Below are positions 1 through 8,463 of a stretch of DNA of 64,000 nt, one piece after another (position 1 is the first letter of the stretch; every line of letters starts with the position of its first letter). The DNA lies in NCBI GenBank assembly GCA_903903985.1, contig CAIVAT010000160.1, positions 1 through 64,000 of the forward strand, read 5' to 3'. The notes beneath the pieces were generated by a model. That model searched no databases and had not been told where the DNA came from. It saw nothing but the letters and a program-made list of their open reading frames with translations. The translations under genes and the position numbers were made by a program. Source of the stretch: an uncultured Bacteroidales bacterium. Its GTDB lineage: Bacteria > Bacteroidota > Bacteroidia > Bacteroidales > FEN-979.

Positions 1-113
1 TACTTGCATGCTTATTTACCGAAATCCTGCATTCTTATTTACCGAATTTCTGCATCCTTATTTACCGATTTCTTGCATTCTTATTTGCCGAAATCTCGCA
101 TTGTTATTTACCG
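1..113. repeat. 23-bp tandem repeat, about five units
   Basis: The tetramer GCAT recurs at 6, 29, 52, 75 and 98, an exact 23-bp period. The core of each unit on the plus strand is TTATTTACCG followed by an A/T-rich pair of bases and TC. Units differ at a few bases. On the minus strand each unit contains GGTAAATAA, so the last unit supplies the end and TAA stop of the gene at 104-463. The array runs off the left edge, so the total copy number is unknown. There are no unique spacers, so it is not a CRISPR array. It could be a minisatellite or a protein-binding array; function is not known. Confidence 0.85.
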
Positions 114-463
114 TTTACAGTTTGTTCATTATAGGCATATATTTCCTTCCCCTGACTGTTTTTCCTTTTTGAATATGCATAAATATAGCCGGCAATTAAG
201 CCTATGAGGCCACCAAGCAGTGCCGCTACAAAACTTAACGCAATCCATAGTGGATTCCCCTGCTCCCCTAATTCAAATTTTTTATCGCTGCTTTCCTCGG
301 ATTCTGACCTTATTTGTTTCAGCGCATCCAGCGGGATTTTTCTTTTAGATATTTCCTCCTCAACAACTTTCATGAAATTTTCCTGGTAATCTTGTGAATG
401 AAGATAAATGTCCACAAGCTCTGTATCGGTTTTTTGTTCTGCCCGGGTTTGAAATGTTTCCAT
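104..463 (-). CDS. small single-pass membrane protein
   Basis: A 119-residue protein of unknown function. The first 70 residues are charged and probably helical (many Glu, Lys, Asp). One clear hydrophobic segment rich in Gly, Ala and Leu lies at about residues 72-95, followed by a short basic and polar tail (YSKRKNSQGKEIYAY). It looks like a cytoplasmic domain attached to one membrane helix. The stop codon lies inside the last unit of the 23-bp tandem repeat, so the repeat has either supplied or replaced the original 3' end. No family recognised. Coding character (no competing frame, sensible composition) supports a real gene. Confidence 0.6.
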   Translation of the reverse strand: METFQTRAEQKTDTELVDIYLHSQDYQENFMKVVEEEISKRKIPLDALKQIRSESEESSDKKFELGEQGNPLWIALSFVAALLGGLIGLIAGYIYAYSKRKNSQGKEIYAYNEQTVNGK

Positions 464-828
464 TTCTCAGCTTGTTATTTTATGTTCCCATTCATGGGGT
501 GGTTTACTAAAGTCAGTCCCCCGAATTGCCTTTCAAATGTACATGATATTTTCATGATTGGTACTCCTGTAATCTGGCGGGTCTTTTCAATGACCAGGGA
601 AACGATATGATGTTATCAGGCAATAGGGTTGGCCTGGCCAGGGATGGATCCGATTTTCTCTTTTGGCATGCCCTTTTTCATTTGCGCTGTTGCATGAGAA
701 TCCCCGGCCGTTCTCTGTTCGGCCCCGGTGATCTTGACTTGACAGCGATCACAGTCGATTTCCTGGAACAGACAGGTTGGTTTGAAATTAATTTATAATT
801 TTACCTCACTACACAAAAAATTCCGGGA
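464..828. other. intergenic region
   Basis: About 365 bases between a leftward small gene and the rightward rhodanese-methyltransferase gene. Short open frames here have no recognisable protein character. A -7-like TAATTTTA at 796-803 could drive the gene starting at 829. No terminator hairpin or RNA gene was recognised. Confidence 0.4.
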
Positions 829-3132
829 ATGGGTTATTCCTTTAATGAAGTCTCAACCATTGAACTTCTGGCAATGCTGGAGAAGCAGGAAGCCAGGATC
901 ATTGATGTAAGGCCTGTGGATGCATATAATGGCTGGCCGTTGCAAAATGAAGCCCGGGGCGGGCATATTATGAATGCAAAGAACCTTCCTGTAAAATGGA
1001 CAAAATATCTTGACTGGATTGAGATGGTGAGGCATAAACGAATTTACCCCGAACATCATGTAATTGTTTATGGTTATGATGATTCGGACGCGGGTAAAGT
1101 TGCTTCAGGATTTATAAAATCGGGACATGGTCATGTTTCTGTTTATAACCGTTTTATAAGTGAATGGTTGGAGGATCCCGAATTGCCCATGCAGCACCTG
1201 GAACGTTTTCAGGATCTGGTCCCGGCGCAATGGATAAACGTGCTGATTTCCGGGAGAAAGCCCCTTTATTTCAAAAACGATAAATTCATTGTCATTCACG
1301 CCCATTATCGTAACCGCGATGCCTACCTGAGCGGGCATATTCCCGGTGCGATCGATATGGATACTATGGCATTGGAAACGGATGAAACCTGGAACAGAAG
1401 AAGCCCGCCGGAACTCCGGAAAGCCTTGCAGGAACATGGAATTACCGTAGATACAACGGTAATCATGTATGGTAAATTCATGTCGCCAGATAACAGGGAT
1501 CCGTTTCCTGGCAGTGCTGCCGGCGATATAGGAGCGGTCAGATGCGCTTTGATCCTAATGTATGCAGGGGTAAAAGATGTACGGGTGCTGAATGGAGGAT
1601 TTGAATCCTGGCAGCACGAGGGGTATGAAATTTCTTATACGGATGAACCGAAAAAACCGGTTCCTGAATTTGGTGCAGAGATCCCGGTTCATCCTGAACT
1701 TATTGCCGATATGGCTGAAGCAAAACAAATCCTCGCCTCTCCCTTTGGGGAACTGGTATGCGTGCGAAGCTGGCCGGAATATATAGGTGAAGTCAGCGGG
1801 TACAACTATATCAGGGAAAAAGGCAGGATCCCCGGGGCCATCTTTGCCGACTGCGGTTCGGATGCCTATCACATGGAGAATTACAGGAATTTTGATCAGA
1901 CAAGCCGCGAATACCATGAAATTGCTGAAAACTGGGAAAAAAGCGGGATCACACCCGATAAACATCTTGCTTTTTACTGCGGCACCGGATGGCGGGGAAG
2001 CGAAGCCTGGTTCAACGCCTGGCTGATGGGGTGGCCGAAAGTATCGGTTTACGACGGAGGATGGTTCGAATGGAGCAATAACCCCGATAACCCCATCGAA
2101 ACCGGTATTCCTGAGATTGACCATCATGCCAATAAAATAACCCCTCCGGGAAAACCGCATTGCATAACTTTTCCAGTTGCAATCAGTAATTTCCTTGCCA
2201 ATGAAAGCGATATGGAAATTATCTCTGAAATTTTAACCGGTCTTTCATCTCCCCAAAAACACATATCCAGCCGTTTTTTTTATGACGACAGGGGTTCTTT
2301 GCTCTTTGAAGAGATTACCGGGTTGCCGGAATACTATCCGACAAGAACGGAAAAATCGATTTTGAAAGAGGCCGCCCCGGAAATTGTACACGGCCCGGCC
2401 ATTAAAAATATTGTTGAACTGGGCAGCGGGGATTGTTCGAAAATATCCATTCTCCTGGATGCAATACCCGGTGACAGGATTGCAGAAATCACTTACATCC
2501 CAGTTGATATCAGTAAAAACTCCATTGAAAAATCAGCAGGGAAACTGTCAAAAAAATATCCCGGCATCAGGGTTCATGGTATCCTCGCCGATTTCATGAA
2601 GCACAGCCATCAAGTACCCTGTGAGGGAAACAAGCTGATCTGTTTTTTCGGAAGCACATTTGGAAACCTCGACAGAATGCAGGAAAAACCTTTCCTGTCA
2701 GGCTTAAGATCATGGATGAACCCAGGCGATCAACTGCTTGTTGGATTCGACATGGTGAAAGATATTGCATTCCTGGAAAAAGCATATAATGATGAGCAGG
2801 GGAAAACGGCGGCTTTTAATAAAAATATTCTGAATGCAGTAAATCTCTTTGCTGAAACAAATTTTGATCCTGACCAGTTTGACCACTATTCATTTTATAA
2901 CATTGCAGACGCCCGGATTGAAATGCACCTCCGGGCGCGGAGAAATCTCGAAGTCAGCACGCCTCATTTGAAAGGTAAGATCTTCATAAAGAAAGGAGAA
3001 ACAATACATTCCGAGAACTCACACAAATACGATCCCGCATATATTCATCAACTGGCAAACAGTACCGGCCTGCAGATTATAAAAATTTATACCGATATTC
3101 ACCACTGGTTTTCACTGGTGCATTTTCATTAA
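829..3132 (+). CDS. triple rhodanese / EgtD-type methyltransferase fusion (putative anaerobic ergothioneine synthase, EanB-EanA)
   Basis: 767 residues. Residues about 1-118, 140-280 and 300-435 are three rhodanese-like domains. The first two lack a Cys at the active loop (GYDDSDAGK and YGKFMSPDNRD). The third has CGTGWR with Cys384. Residues about 470-767 form a histidine-specific SAM methyltransferase of the EgtD family: FFYDDRGS near 484, PEYYPTRTE, SAM motif VELGSGD near 529, FFGSTFGN (608-613) and C-terminal SENSHKY with Glu729 and Ser731, matching the ligand-binding motifs of EgtD. In Chlorobium, EanA trimethylates histidine to hercynine and EanB, a multi-rhodanese protein with one essential persulfide Cys, inserts sulfur from polysulfide without oxygen. 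Here both halves are in one polypeptide in the order EanB-EanA. The domain calls are strong; the ergothioneine role is inferred. No EgtB-like gene is present in the window. Confidence 0.85.
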   Translation: MGYSFNEVSTIELLAMLEKQEARIIDVRPVDAYNGWPLQNEARGGHIMNAKNLPVKWTKYLDWIEMVRHKRIYPEHHVIVYGYDDSDAGKVASGFIKSGHGHVSVYNRFISEWLEDPELPMQHLERFQDLVPAQWINVLISGRKPLYFKNDKFIVIHAHYRNRDAYLSGHIPGAIDMDTMALETDETWNRRSPPELRKALQEHGITVDTTVIMYGKFMSPDNRDPFPGSAAGDIGAVRCALILMYAGVKDVRVLNGGFESWQHEGYEISYTDEPKKPVPEFGAEIPVHPELIADMAEAKQILASPFGELVCVRSWPEYIGEVSGYNYIREKGRIPGAIFADCGSDAYHMENYRNFDQTSREYHEIAENWEKSGITPDKHLAFYCGTGWRGSEAWFNAWLMGWPKVSVYDGGWFEWSNNPDNPIETGIPEIDHHANKITPPGKPHCITFPVAISNFLANESDMEIISEILTGLSSPQKHISSRFFYDDRGSLLFEEITGLPEYYPTRTEKSILKEAAPEIVHGPAIKNIVELGSGDCSKISILLDAIPGDRIAEITYIPVDISKNSIEKSAGKLSKKYPGIRVHGILADFMKHSHQVPCEGNKLICFFGSTFGNLDRMQEKPFLSGLRSWMNPGDQLLVGFDMVKDIAFLEKAYNDEQGKTAAFNKNILNAVNLFAETNFDPDQFDHYSFYNIADARIEMHLRARRNLEVSTPHLKGKIFIKKGETIHSENSHKYDPAYIHQLANSTGLQIIKIYTDIHHWFSLVHFH

Positions 3133-3215
3133 AAGAACCGGTTTTTACCCTGCGAAACATCTGAAAACACGAGCGTCTGACTCATTTTTAATCAACAATA
3201 CCAACCATTCATTTC

Positions 3216-3458
3216 ATGAATAACCTGGACGAACTAAAGGGCTTAAAGAGGATCAGTGAAGTGAGTTTTGGCATGTTGTTTTCAAGGCAGAGCGGAAAAC
3301 AAAAATTTATTGAGATAGAATTACTTTTTGATCCTGGAATTTCTCTCGAGAAGATCAAACAGATTGAACAAAACATGTCGTCGAGAATAATACAGGACAT
3401 TCCGGATGTTCGCTTCAGACTGATACCCAAAGTCCTGACATCGGGAGCAGGCTGTTGA
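3216..3458 (+). CDS. orphan 80-residue protein resembling a cation-efflux dimerisation domain
   Basis: The sequence has a beta-alpha-beta layout: KFIEIELLFDPGISLEKIK, then a helix, then DIPDVRFRLIPK. This resembles the cytoplasmic C-terminal dimerisation domain of cation diffusion facilitators (CzcD/YiiP type), but no membrane part exists upstream, where only 83 bases separate it from the preceding gene. It may be a small stand-alone protein or a relic of a larger transporter gene. The Cys at the end (SGAGC) is unremarkable. The frame is open and the composition protein-like, but the family link is by eye only. Confidence 0.45.
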   Translation: MNNLDELKGLKRISEVSFGMLFSRQSGKQKFIEIELLFDPGISLEKIKQIEQNMSSRIIQDIPDVRFRLIPKVLTSGAGC

Positions 3459-3594
3459 CAAGCTTTTGCGGAATAAGGTTTCCATAGCAGGCAGAACCGC
3501 TTTCCCGGCCGTCAGCCGGTGAATTCTTCCTTCCAATGTCAGCCAGAATGGATAAAGTTTTTTAAGACCATGGATGATCAAAAAACCTGTTCAC

Positions 3595-4407
3595 TCAGAC
3601 ATATAATTGATTGATCATTTCTGCCGCCGCCGGATCGATCTGCTCTTTTTTACGGATTTCATCAAACAGGAAGAGCAGATCGGCAACTTTTAACCGTTTT
3701 TTCTCCTGGCCTTTGATGTCGTATACGATTCTTCCCTTGTGCATCATGAGGATCCGGGTTCCCATATTGACCGCTTGCTGCATGGAGTGGGTCACCATCA
3801 GCGTTGTAAGACGATCCTTGCTCACCACCTCCTCGGTCATCCGGATGACTTTGTCGGCAGTTTTGGGATCGAGTGCGGCGGTGTGTTCATCGAGCAGCAG
3901 CAATTTTGGTTTGATCCAGGAAGCCATCAATAGGGTAAGGGCCTGCCGTTGCCCGCCCGACAATTTCCCGATCGGGCTGCCGAGCCGGTCTTCAAGTTCC
4001 ATGCTCAGCCGCCTGACACGTTCACGGCACTCCCCGGCGACGGTTGGCGGCAACGCCCATCCCAGGCTCCTGGCTTGTCCCCTTTTTGTGGCGAGCGCGA
4101 GGTTCTCCGCGATGGTCATGTCAGGCGCAGTGCCGGAAAAAGGATTCTGAAACACTCTTCCGATAAATTTTGCACGTTTGTGTTCGGGCATTTTGGTAAG
4201 GTCAATTCCATCGAGCACGATTTTCCCATGGTCGGGAAAAAAATTTCCTGCGATGGCATTCAGCAGGGTGGATTTTCCCGACCCGTTGGTACCTACCAGT
4301 ACGACAAAACTCTCCGCTTCGATCGTGCATGAAACGTCACTGAGCGATTTTACCTCGCTGACCGTATCCACATTGAATGTTTTGCTTATATTTTTGATTT
4401 CTAACAT
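3595..4407 (-). CDS. ABC transporter ATP-binding protein
   Basis: 270 residues with all nucleotide-binding motifs: Walker A GTNGSGKST near residue 40, signature LSGGQRQA near 144, Walker B KLLLLDEHTAALDP and the switch His in VTHSMQQA. It powers the importer formed with the permease immediately upstream, with which it overlaps by 7 bases. Together with the TrpX/DUF534-type binding protein at 6590-7615, the set resembles importers assigned to tryptophan or other small organic ligands in other phyla; the ligand cannot be read from sequence. Its C-terminal 30 residues are typical for this subfamily. It is the last gene of the four-gene operon. Confidence 0.9.
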   Translation of the reverse strand: MLEIKNISKTFNVDTVSEVKSLSDVSCTIEAESFVVLVGTNGSGKSTLLNAIAGNFFPDHGKIVLDGIDLTKMPEHKRAKFIGRVFQNPFSGTAPDMTIAENLALATKRGQARSLGWALPPTVAGECRERVRRLSMELEDRLGSPIGKLSGGQRQALTLLMASWIKPKLLLLDEHTAALDPKTADKVIRMTEEVVSKDRLTTLMVTHSMQQAVNMGTRILMMHKGRIVYDIKGQEKKRLKVADLLFLFDEIRKKEQIDPAAAEMINQLYV

Positions 4408-5336
4408 TGTGAATGCACTCCTCTCTTTTTATATTTCTTCAGCATCATCGGGAGGACAAGTGCGATAAATACAAATACCGCCGTGATCAGTTTTAAATCA
4501 TTGGGATTCATGCCAAGCCTCAAGGCCACTGCAACCAGCAATCTGAATATCAGCGATCCGCAAATGGCGCCGGCAATCAGGTAGCCAAGCGATTTGTCGC
4601 TGATCAACGCTTCTCCAATGATCACACTTGCCAGGCCAAGCACCAGCATCCCGATTCCCATCTGAACATCGGCAAACCCCTGGAACTGCGCGAGTATAGC
4701 CCCCGACAGGGCGATAAGGGCATTGGAAATGGCAAGGCCCAGGATGATCATCACGTTGGTATTTACCCCAAGCGCGCGGATCATCTGTTGGTTGTTCCCT
4801 GTGGCACGCATGGCCGTTCCGAAGTTCGATTTAAGAAACAGGTACAGCAAAAATCCCAGGGCAAGAACGATGAAGAATACAGAAACCATTGTGAAAACAT
4901 CTTTTGCAGGCACAGTGCTGCCGAGAAGGGTTACATTGCCCGACACGCCAAACACCGACATTCCCAGGTTTTCAACACTTGTGATGATGGTCTTGTCCGA
5001 CATGAGGGGTATATTGCTTTTTCCCATCACATGCAGGTTGACAGAGTAGAGGGCGGTCATGACAAGGATTCCCGAGAGCAGTCCGTTGATTGCAAACCTT
5101 GTGTGGATAATCCCGGTGAGGGCGCCCGCCATGAACCCCCCGGCCAGGGCAACCAGGGTGGCAACCCATGGATCATAACCGGCCACGATCATCGAAGCTG
5201 AAATCGATGCACCAAGTGTTATCGACCCCTCGGTGGTGATATCAGCAAAATTGAAAATCCTGAAACTTATAAAAACCCCGAGTGATAAAAGCGCAAGAAT
5301 CAATCCTATTGTAAAAGTTCCGATCAGAAGTGACAT
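4401..5336 (-). CDS. ABC transporter permease (branched-chain amino acid/TrpY-like family)
   Basis: 311 residues with about eight to ten hydrophobic helices and the N-terminal segment FRIFNFADITTEGSITLGA, which is characteristic of BPD_transp_2 permeases associated with ABC_sub_bind binding proteins. It forms the membrane channel of the importer. It starts 12 bases after the STAS-domain gene and overlaps the ATPase gene by 7 bases, so translation is likely coupled. A single permease suggests a homodimeric channel. Confidence 0.88.
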   Translation of the reverse strand: MSLLIGTFTIGLILALLSLGVFISFRIFNFADITTEGSITLGASISASMIVAGYDPWVATLVALAGGFMAGALTGIIHTRFAINGLLSGILVMTALYSVNLHVMGKSNIPLMSDKTIITSVENLGMSVFGVSGNVTLLGSTVPAKDVFTMVSVFFIVLALGFLLYLFLKSNFGTAMRATGNNQQMIRALGVNTNVMIILGLAISNALIALSGAILAQFQGFADVQMGIGMLVLGLASVIIGEALISDKSLGYLIAGAICGSLIFRLLVAVALRLGMNPNDLKLITAVFVFIALVLPMMLKKYKKRGVHSQC

Positions 5337-5348
5337 CCTGGTTGCTTT

Positions 5349-6584
5349 TTATGAATGAATATTGCCGATCCAGCACACCCCGTTTTTAAAATCGCTCTCC
5401 CCTGCCCCGGTTAATTCCCGGGCATCGTTGATCAGGTGCAGAACTCCCATGATTTTTTCCTGTTCAAACAACGTAGCAATGGTTTCATCAAGATCGATGC
5501 GGGTCCTTTTAAATGGATGATACGAGAATACTGCTGTGTGGAAATGTTGCCTGATGTTGCTGCCGGGTGAAAGCGGCCGGGTGAACTCCAATAAATCATC
5601 ACCGGTTCCGGAGGCGATCCCCACCGTGATGGTCATCATTTTTTTATACTCGGGCTGGGTGGTGAAATGGATGCTCTCCCTGGCTTCCGGAAACGTGAAA
5701 GGATTTAACGGACGGTCCTGGCCGGCGGTGACCGCTGTGTTGATTGAAAGGCCCACAAGTCCCGACGTTTCAGCCAGCATGACCATGGCAAACCGTTCAT
5801 ATCCGGTGATCAGGAACAACTCGTTGATCAAGCTGCTGAAACCGACAGATTCATTCTGCTGATTCGATGAAAAACTTACCGTTTTGTCAAAGTCCCCCTC
5901 GAAGAAAATGCCATACAACAACTTGATGGCCGGGATTAGCGTCCCTGTTTTCAACATGTAGTCGGGGCTTTTGGAATTTCCGGCGGGGCCATAGACAACT
6001 GCATCTCCAAGGGCGATGAATTCGCCGAACCTGTTTTTACAATCATCGAAGTCAAGGCCGATCGCCCCCAGCCCCAGGCCAAAGTGTTTTCTCCCGAAAT
6101 TCAGGTTTTTACAGTCGTCGGCCGTAAAGCCTCCCTCCCTTATCTTTGCAGGATCTCCAGCGAACCTGCATTTCATAGGCTGGCTGCCCGGTATAGTGGA
6201 AATGGTGTAATTAAAACCTGCCGACTCAATTGTTTTTGCCACTTCTTCAACCAGGGATGTGGCCGCTGTAACTTTCCATTGAAGAATACTCTTTAATCCG
6301 GCCATCTCCAGGATATCCTCAACGTTCTTCGACGCTGATATGATCCCGAATCCTCCGTTTACCTGGTGGTACAGTTTGGCATATTTTAACAGGATCCTGA
6401 GGCCAAGGGAACTCATGTACTGAACTTTCCTGAGGTCAAGGGCAACGTTGTAACTGCCTGCATTAAGCATGTCGCCCAGGTATTCATCAAGGTGTTTGGA
6501 CCAGTATCCGTCAATTCTGCCTTCGATTTTCATGAGCGAATATTCGTCGGACTCCTCCCGGACAATATCGAGTTTCTCCTCCAT
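5349..6584 (-). CDS. STAS-domain protein inside ABC importer operon
   Basis: 411 residues in two parts. Residues 1-110 are a STAS domain of the anti-sigma-factor-antagonist type, with VALDLRKVQYMSSLGLRI around residues 48-66 and the Ser-Ser-Leu-Gly loop that is phosphorylated in SpoIIAA-like proteins. Residues about 120-411 are a soluble domain I do not recognise, containing FGLGLGAIG, a Cys-rich stretch (DDCKN twice) and no membrane segment. It lies between the binding-protein and permease genes with gaps of 5 and 12 bases, so it is co-expressed with the transporter. It may link transport to a partner-switching signalling route or sense ligand occupancy; this is inference. No partner kinase or phosphatase is encoded nearby. 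Confidence 0.75.
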   Translation of the reverse strand: MEEKLDIVREESDEYSLMKIEGRIDGYWSKHLDEYLGDMLNAGSYNVALDLRKVQYMSSLGLRILLKYAKLYHQVNGGFGIISASKNVEDILEMAGLKSILQWKVTAATSLVEEVAKTIESAGFNYTISTIPGSQPMKCRFAGDPAKIREGGFTADDCKNLNFGRKHFGLGLGAIGLDFDDCKNRFGEFIALGDAVVYGPAGNSKSPDYMLKTGTLIPAIKLLYGIFFEGDFDKTVSFSSNQQNESVGFSSLINELFLITGYERFAMVMLAETSGLVGLSINTAVTAGQDRPLNPFTFPEARESIHFTTQPEYKKMMTITVGIASGTGDDLLEFTRPLSPGSNIRQHFHTAVFSYHPFKRTRIDLDETIATLFEQEKIMGVLHLINDARELTGAGESDFKNGVCWIGNIHS

Positions 6585-6589
6585 GGACC

Positions 6590-7615
6590 TTATTTTGTGA
6601 TGATCATATTTTTTTGAAAGTATATCTCCTTCGGAAGGATGATTTTAAAGAACGCTGCAGCCGACGGGTTTATCAGGATATCGGTTTTGCGCACAAATTC
6701 AAAAGGAATTTCAGCAGGATTTTCGCCGTCCAGAACCCTTTTGGCAAGCCTTGCGGCATCTGCCCCGGCCTGGTAGTAATCCCTTGATACAACAAACACT
6801 GCCCCTGCTTTGGATTGGTCGCTAACAAACCCAAAAACAGGAATTTTCTGATTCCGTGCGATCGAGATGATGCTGGCAGCGGAAGCAGAGGTCAGATTAT
6901 CCACAATCTGGCAAATAAGATCCGGCTTTCGGGCGGCCAGGGACATTGCCGCATCGGTGATCTCCTGGCTGCTGGTAACCGGAACCGCGATCAAGTTCAG
7001 TCCTGCCTGCTCTGCGAAATCTTTCAGTACATTCATGTTTTTTACCGAATTCGATTCTCCCGGGGAGAACAATGTCCCGATCCGTCTTGCACGGGGCAGT
7101 ATGATTTTCACCCATCTGATCATCCCTTCATAATCTCCCAGCGTTGAAATTCCCGTGATGTTGGGAAGATGATCCTGAAAAGATTTACCGGCTCCCGCAA
7201 GCACAGGGTCTGCGACAACGGTAAATATGACGGGCAGGGCCCTGATCTTTTTCACGGCGGCCTGTAGCGTAGGTGTTGAGGAAATGAAAAGTATATCCGG
7301 ACGATCGTTCACTGCTTCGTCCAGCATCATGTTCAGTGCGGCCATATCACCCTGCGCGTTCGTTATGTAAAGATCGTAGTCTCTGCCTTTGACAAGGCCC
7401 AGGGAGGTCAGTCCGTCAATGATGCCATGCCCTGACAAATCCGACAACGGAGAGTCATTGAACTGGATAAGCGAAAACCTCTTCCTGGCAGTATTGTTCC
7501 TGCTTGAAATTTTATCGGTCAGCAGCAGCGCTGCGGAGATGACAACGATGATAACCAGTATCTTAAAAAGTGGCCAGATAGCGGCCCGTATGGAATTAGC
7601 CAGTGAATGTTTCAA
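6590..7615 (-). CDS. ABC transporter substrate-binding protein (TrpX/DUF534 type)
   Basis: 341 residues. An N-terminal hydrophobic segment at about 14-33 acts as signal or anchor. The rest is a type I periplasmic binding fold of the ABC_sub_bind family: SLIQFNDSPLSDLSGHGIID, DILFISSTPTLQAAVKKI, PVIFTVVADPVLAGAG and PVFGFVSDQSKAGAVF. Known members bind tryptophan or similar small ligands. It is the first gene of the importer operon. A -7 element TATCTTTG lies about 40 bases upstream on the minus strand. The absence of a lipobox suggests a membrane-tethered rather than lipid-anchored protein. Confidence 0.88.
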   Translation of the reverse strand: MKHSLANSIRAAIWPLFKILVIIVVISAALLLTDKISSRNNTARKRFSLIQFNDSPLSDLSGHGIIDGLTSLGLVKGRDYDLYITNAQGDMAALNMMLDEAVNDRPDILFISSTPTLQAAVKKIRALPVIFTVVADPVLAGAGKSFQDHLPNITGISTLGDYEGMIRWVKIILPRARRIGTLFSPGESNSVKNMNVLKDFAEQAGLNLIAVPVTSSQEITDAAMSLAARKPDLICQIVDNLTSASAASIISIARNQKIPVFGFVSDQSKAGAVFVVSRDYYQAGADAARLAKRVLDGENPAEIPFEFVRKTDILINPSAAAFFKIILPKEIYFQKNMIITK

Positions 7616-7655
7616 TGTATGACCGTATTAGCATTAACCTGTGGTTCATCCATCG

Positions 7656-7663
7656 CAAAGATA
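7656..7663 (-). promoter_or_regulatory. predicted -7 element of ABC operon promoter
   Basis: On the minus strand the bases read TATCTTTG, a perfect match to the Bacteroidetes consensus TAnnTTTG, 40 bases before the start codon at 7615. A -33 element is not clear. Confidence 0.5.
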
Positions 7664-8110
7664 GGTGATTCGTACGCAAAAAAAAATGTCAGGGGGTTCA
7701 GTGTCATCGGGCAGAACACTTTTCCCCTGATTATCCGGTTTCAATACTTTTCATCAATGAAACCACCCTCATCTCAGAAACGACGGAATTATTAAAACGC
7801 TCATCTAACGCTGACCTTTCGGCTTCACGAGAAATCATAAAATCTACGGCTTTATCGTCAAGGTCCTGTTTCCGGCATATTCCTTTTTTATTTATCCAAC
7901 CCAAATGAAATTAAAAGTCATAAACACGATACGATGTCTTTCTGTAATTTTGCATAGCACTGAAATAACCAAACTGAAGAATTCGCGCCCGGGAGAGGGT
8001 CTTCCTCTCATCCCCGAAATGGAATTTTACAATCAGTGGGATTTATATGCCCGCTGCTGAAAAGTTTGAACATTCATAAACACCGGAGTGCATTAAAAAT
8101 AATTTGTAAA
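7664..8110. other. intergenic region with rightward promoter
   Basis: No gene recognised between the leftward importer operon and the rightward TfoX-like gene. A perfect TAATTTTG at 7945-7952 on the plus strand is the probable -7 element for the TfoX-like gene, giving a leader of about 150 bases. A short sequence near 7986-8010 (cgggagagggtc...ctctcatccccg) resembles a degenerate copy of the GC-rich palindrome seen inside the methylase gene at 35.9 kb. Confidence 0.4.
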
Positions 8111-8452
8111 ATGGCAACAGATAAGAGTTTTGTAGAATTCATTGTTGATCAAATTGAGCATGTTGGTCAGGTTACCTTCAAAAAGATGTTTGGAGAGTAT
8201 GCCGTATACTGTAACGGAAAGGTCGTTGCACTTGTTTGCGACAACCAGTTCTTTATAAAACCAACCGAGGGTGGAAGAGCCTTTATTGGGAATGCTCTTG
8301 AGACTCCGGCTTATCCAGGGGCAAAACCAAGTTTCCTCATTGACGACAGGGTTGAGGATCGGGAATGGATCAGCAATCTGATCAGGATCACCTGTGAAGA
8401 ATTGCCTGAGCAGAAAACCAAAGAGAAGAAGCAGAAAAAGTCAAAATCTTAA
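8111..8452 (+). CDS. TfoX N-terminal domain protein
   Basis: 113 residues from the chosen ATG; the frame is open 25 codons further upstream, but the homology begins at MATDKSFVEFIVDQ. It contains the TfoX N-terminal core: ITF-like VTFKKMFGEYAVYCNGKVVALVCDN, FFIKPTEGGRAF and a Lys-rich end (KEKKQKKSKS). The family name comes from a competence regulator, but stand-alone N-terminal domains in Bacteroidetes have no established role. It is followed after 11 bases by the membrane protein gene, suggesting co-transcription. Confidence 0.8.
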   Translation: MATDKSFVEFIVDQIEHVGQVTFKKMFGEYAVYCNGKVVALVCDNQFFIKPTEGGRAFIGNALETPAYPGAKPSFLIDDRVEDREWISNLIRITCEELPEQKTKEKKQKKSKS

Positions 8453-8463
8453 AATTCCGGCAC

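Noticed and set aside
1-113. Possible CRISPR array
   Set aside because: The units are contiguous with a 23-bp period and there are no unique spacers.
607-798. 63-codon frame upstream of the ergothioneine-type gene
   Set aside because: No protein-like pattern, no promoter, Cys- and Gly-rich random composition.
3595-7615. Assigning the importer to tryptophan
   Set aside because: The binding-protein family covers several ligands and no trp gene or T-box is nearby.
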